The notes beneath the pieces are model-generated. The model did no database searches. It saw only the letters and a program-made list of their open reading frames with translations, and was not told the DNA's origin. A stretch of DNA of 6,350 bases from Ruminiclostridium sp. (GTDB taxonomy: Bacteria; Bacillota_A; Clostridia; Oscillospirales; Ruminococcaceae): the NCBI GenBank assembly GCA_017550775.1, contig JAFZOA010000289.1:1-6350 (forward strand). Reading direction: 5' to 3'. The stretch's first letter is position 1; every line of letters begins with the position of its first letter. Positions 5,170 to 6,350 of this stretch are shown here, in pieces. The position numbers were made by a program, and so were the translations under genes.

Positions 5170-5234
5170 AAAAGTGTTAAGGTTTACCAAATCCGTATCC
5201 CCTTACAATCATTTTTTCACGGAGGAAATCAAAA

Positions 5235-6350
5235 ATGTTTAAAAAACTTGGTTTGCAGATAGTTTTATCAACTATCTCAATAGTCATCGTTGTTATTGCG
5301 GTCATGCTTACAGTAAGCGTGATCTCATTCCGCAGCTATAACGACAGTATCATGCTCCAGAGAGCGGTAGTAGGTATGCAGGTCCTTGAGGATAAGGTCG
5401 ATAACGTCCTTAAAAATCTCGAAGACGCATATTCTATGATGAAGGAAGACGGAGACTTCCGCGATGCAGCAGAAGCCGCCGATGAGCCCATTCTGAAAGA
5501 CTATATGAGCAAAAAGCTCCCGGGCGACGATTTCTATATGGTGGTCGGTGACAGAAACGGTACGATCATATACACGAGCTCAAATTACCCGCTTAAATCC
5601 TTCGATTACTCTTCTGTATTCAACGGCAGAACCATAAAGGGTATCGCAAGATGCGACGGTGAGCTTGTCGCGATGTTTGCTTCCTATGTAAAGGATCAGG
5701 ACGGTCAGGAATTCATGCTCTGCCTCGGTATGAATATGAAGGCTTATGACTGGCTCGATGAGGTCATGAAGATATCGAATTGTGATGCGACTATATGGAA
5801 CTGGGATATCCGCTTCGCTACCACGCTCAAACGTGACAACGGCGAGCGCGCGACCGGTACAGACCTCAACGAGGATGTACAGGAAGCCGTGCTCAAAAAG
5901 GACGGTACATACCTCGGTCAGCACGATGTCGTTGACAGACACTACTATGTATCCTACCAGACTATGAAGGATTACGACGGCAACATCATCGGCGCTTACT
6001 GGGCAGGTGCGGACGCAAGAGACGCTGACTCGGAATTCGGCAAGGTAACGGCGGTCGCTATAATCATAGGCGTGGTAGGCGGTATTGCCGTTGCACTGTT
6101 CATCTTCATCTTCTGCCAGAAGCGTGTTACCGTTCCGCTCAAGCACGCCGAGGAATATGCGAACGAGATGCTCATAGGTCAGCTCTCCAGATCCAATGTG
6201 AACTTCAAGTTTGCACAGGACGAGGTCGGAAACTTCGTGGAAGTACTTAAGAACGCGAAGGAAGGCATGAGCGGAGTTGTAAACGACTCGTCGCGCATAC
6301 TCGCTGCAATGGCAGACGGAGACTTCACCGAGACCCCGAGCGTTAAATAC
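5235..6350 (+). CDS. Methyl-accepting chemotaxis protein, sensory N-terminal part, truncated by window edge
   Basis: The frame is open from ATG at 5235 to the right edge, 372 codons, with GGAGG 9 bases upstream. Residues about 8-32 form the first membrane segment. Residues about 33-270 are an extracellular ligand-binding region resembling a double Cache arrangement: a first lobe to about 178 (FYMVVGDRNGTIIYTS at 100-115), then a lobe with the typical Cache pattern, DATIWNWDIRFATT (184-197), GERATGTDL (203-211), GTYLGQHDV (224-232) and DGNIIGAYWAG (248-258). The second membrane segment is about 271-294. A HAMP domain follows, with VTVPL at 298-302 and DEVGNF at 329-334, and a second HAMP-like start, ILAAMADGDF (355-364). 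The cytoplasmic signalling hairpin lies beyond the edge, so the receptor class is inferred. Such proteins bind small ligands (often organic acids or amino acids) and control CheA. The ligand is unknown. Confidence 0.87.
   Translation, partial: MFKKLGLQIVLSTISIVIVVIAVMLTVSVISFRSYNDSIMLQRAVVGMQVLEDKVDNVLKNLEDAYSMMKEDGDFRDAAEAADEPILKDYMSKKLPGDDFYMVVGDRNGTIIYTSSNYPLKSFDYSSVFNGRTIKGIARCDGELVAMFASYVKDQDGQEFMLCLGMNMKAYDWLDEVMKISNCDATIWNWDIRFATTLKRDNGERATGTDLNEDVQEAVLKKDGTYLGQHDVVDRHYYVSYQTMKDYDGNIIGAYWAGADARDADSEFGKVTAVAIIIGVVGGIAVALFIFIFCQKRVTVPLKHAEEYANEMLIGQLSRSNVNFKFAQDEVGNFVEVLKNAKEGMSGVVNDSSRILAAMADGDFTETPSVKY

Noticed and set aside
5176..5220. Possible c-di-GMP riboswitch in the chemoreceptor leader
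   Set aside because: The leader is only about 59 bases and lacks the conserved core of that class. The short TAAGG/CCTTA pairing in it is too weak to call.
5580..6146. Minus-strand open frame antisense to the chemoreceptor gene
   Set aside because: The plus-strand frame has a ribosome binding site, consensus promoter, two membrane segments and Cache/HAMP motifs; the antisense frame has none.

Overview
The window looks like a chromosomal segment of a Gram-positive gut or rumen Clostridia, most likely near Ruminococcus/Oscillospiraceae. The grounds are strong GGAGG ribosome binding sites, sigma-A promoters close to consensus, a lipoprotein peptidase, a pectin-degrading enzyme, GGDEF proteins with relaxed signatures, and a GC-rich intergenic palindrome cluster of a type I associate with that group. 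The taxon is inferred from style; no marker gene is present.

Layout: (1) 1-392, minus strand: the N-terminal third or so of a pectinesterase, cut by the left edge. (2) 393-683: AT-rich spacer, then an intrinsic terminator (684-717) serving the next gene. (3) 741-1802, minus: a GGDEF-domain protein with a C-terminal GAF-like region. (4) 1803-2217: divergent control region with two near-perfect extended -10 promoters, a nested inverted repeat, a cluster of TGCAA words and a strong leader hairpin. (5) 2218-3207, plus: a RelA/SpoT-type (p)ppGpp synthetase without a hydrolase domain, ending at a strong terminator (3295-3335). (6) 3336-3794: a gene-free convergent intergenic region packed with GC-rich palindromes. 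(7) 3795-4892, minus: a lipoprotein of peptidase family S66 (LD-carboxypeptidase/MccF-like). (8) 4893-5234: divergent promoters. (9) 5235-6350, plus: the sensory half of a methyl-accepting chemotaxis protein, cut by the right edge.

Each gene appears to be its own transcription unit. The theme is signalling and envelope or nutrient response. One enzyme potentially makes cyclic dinucleotide and one makes alarmone, and the two are transcribed back to back. A membrane chemoreceptor is divergent from a surface peptidoglycan peptidase. A pectin enzyme begins nearby. No defence system, CRISPR array, tRNA, rRNA or intact mobile element is visible. The least explained parts are the palindrome array at 3410-3754 and the control region at 1972-2194.
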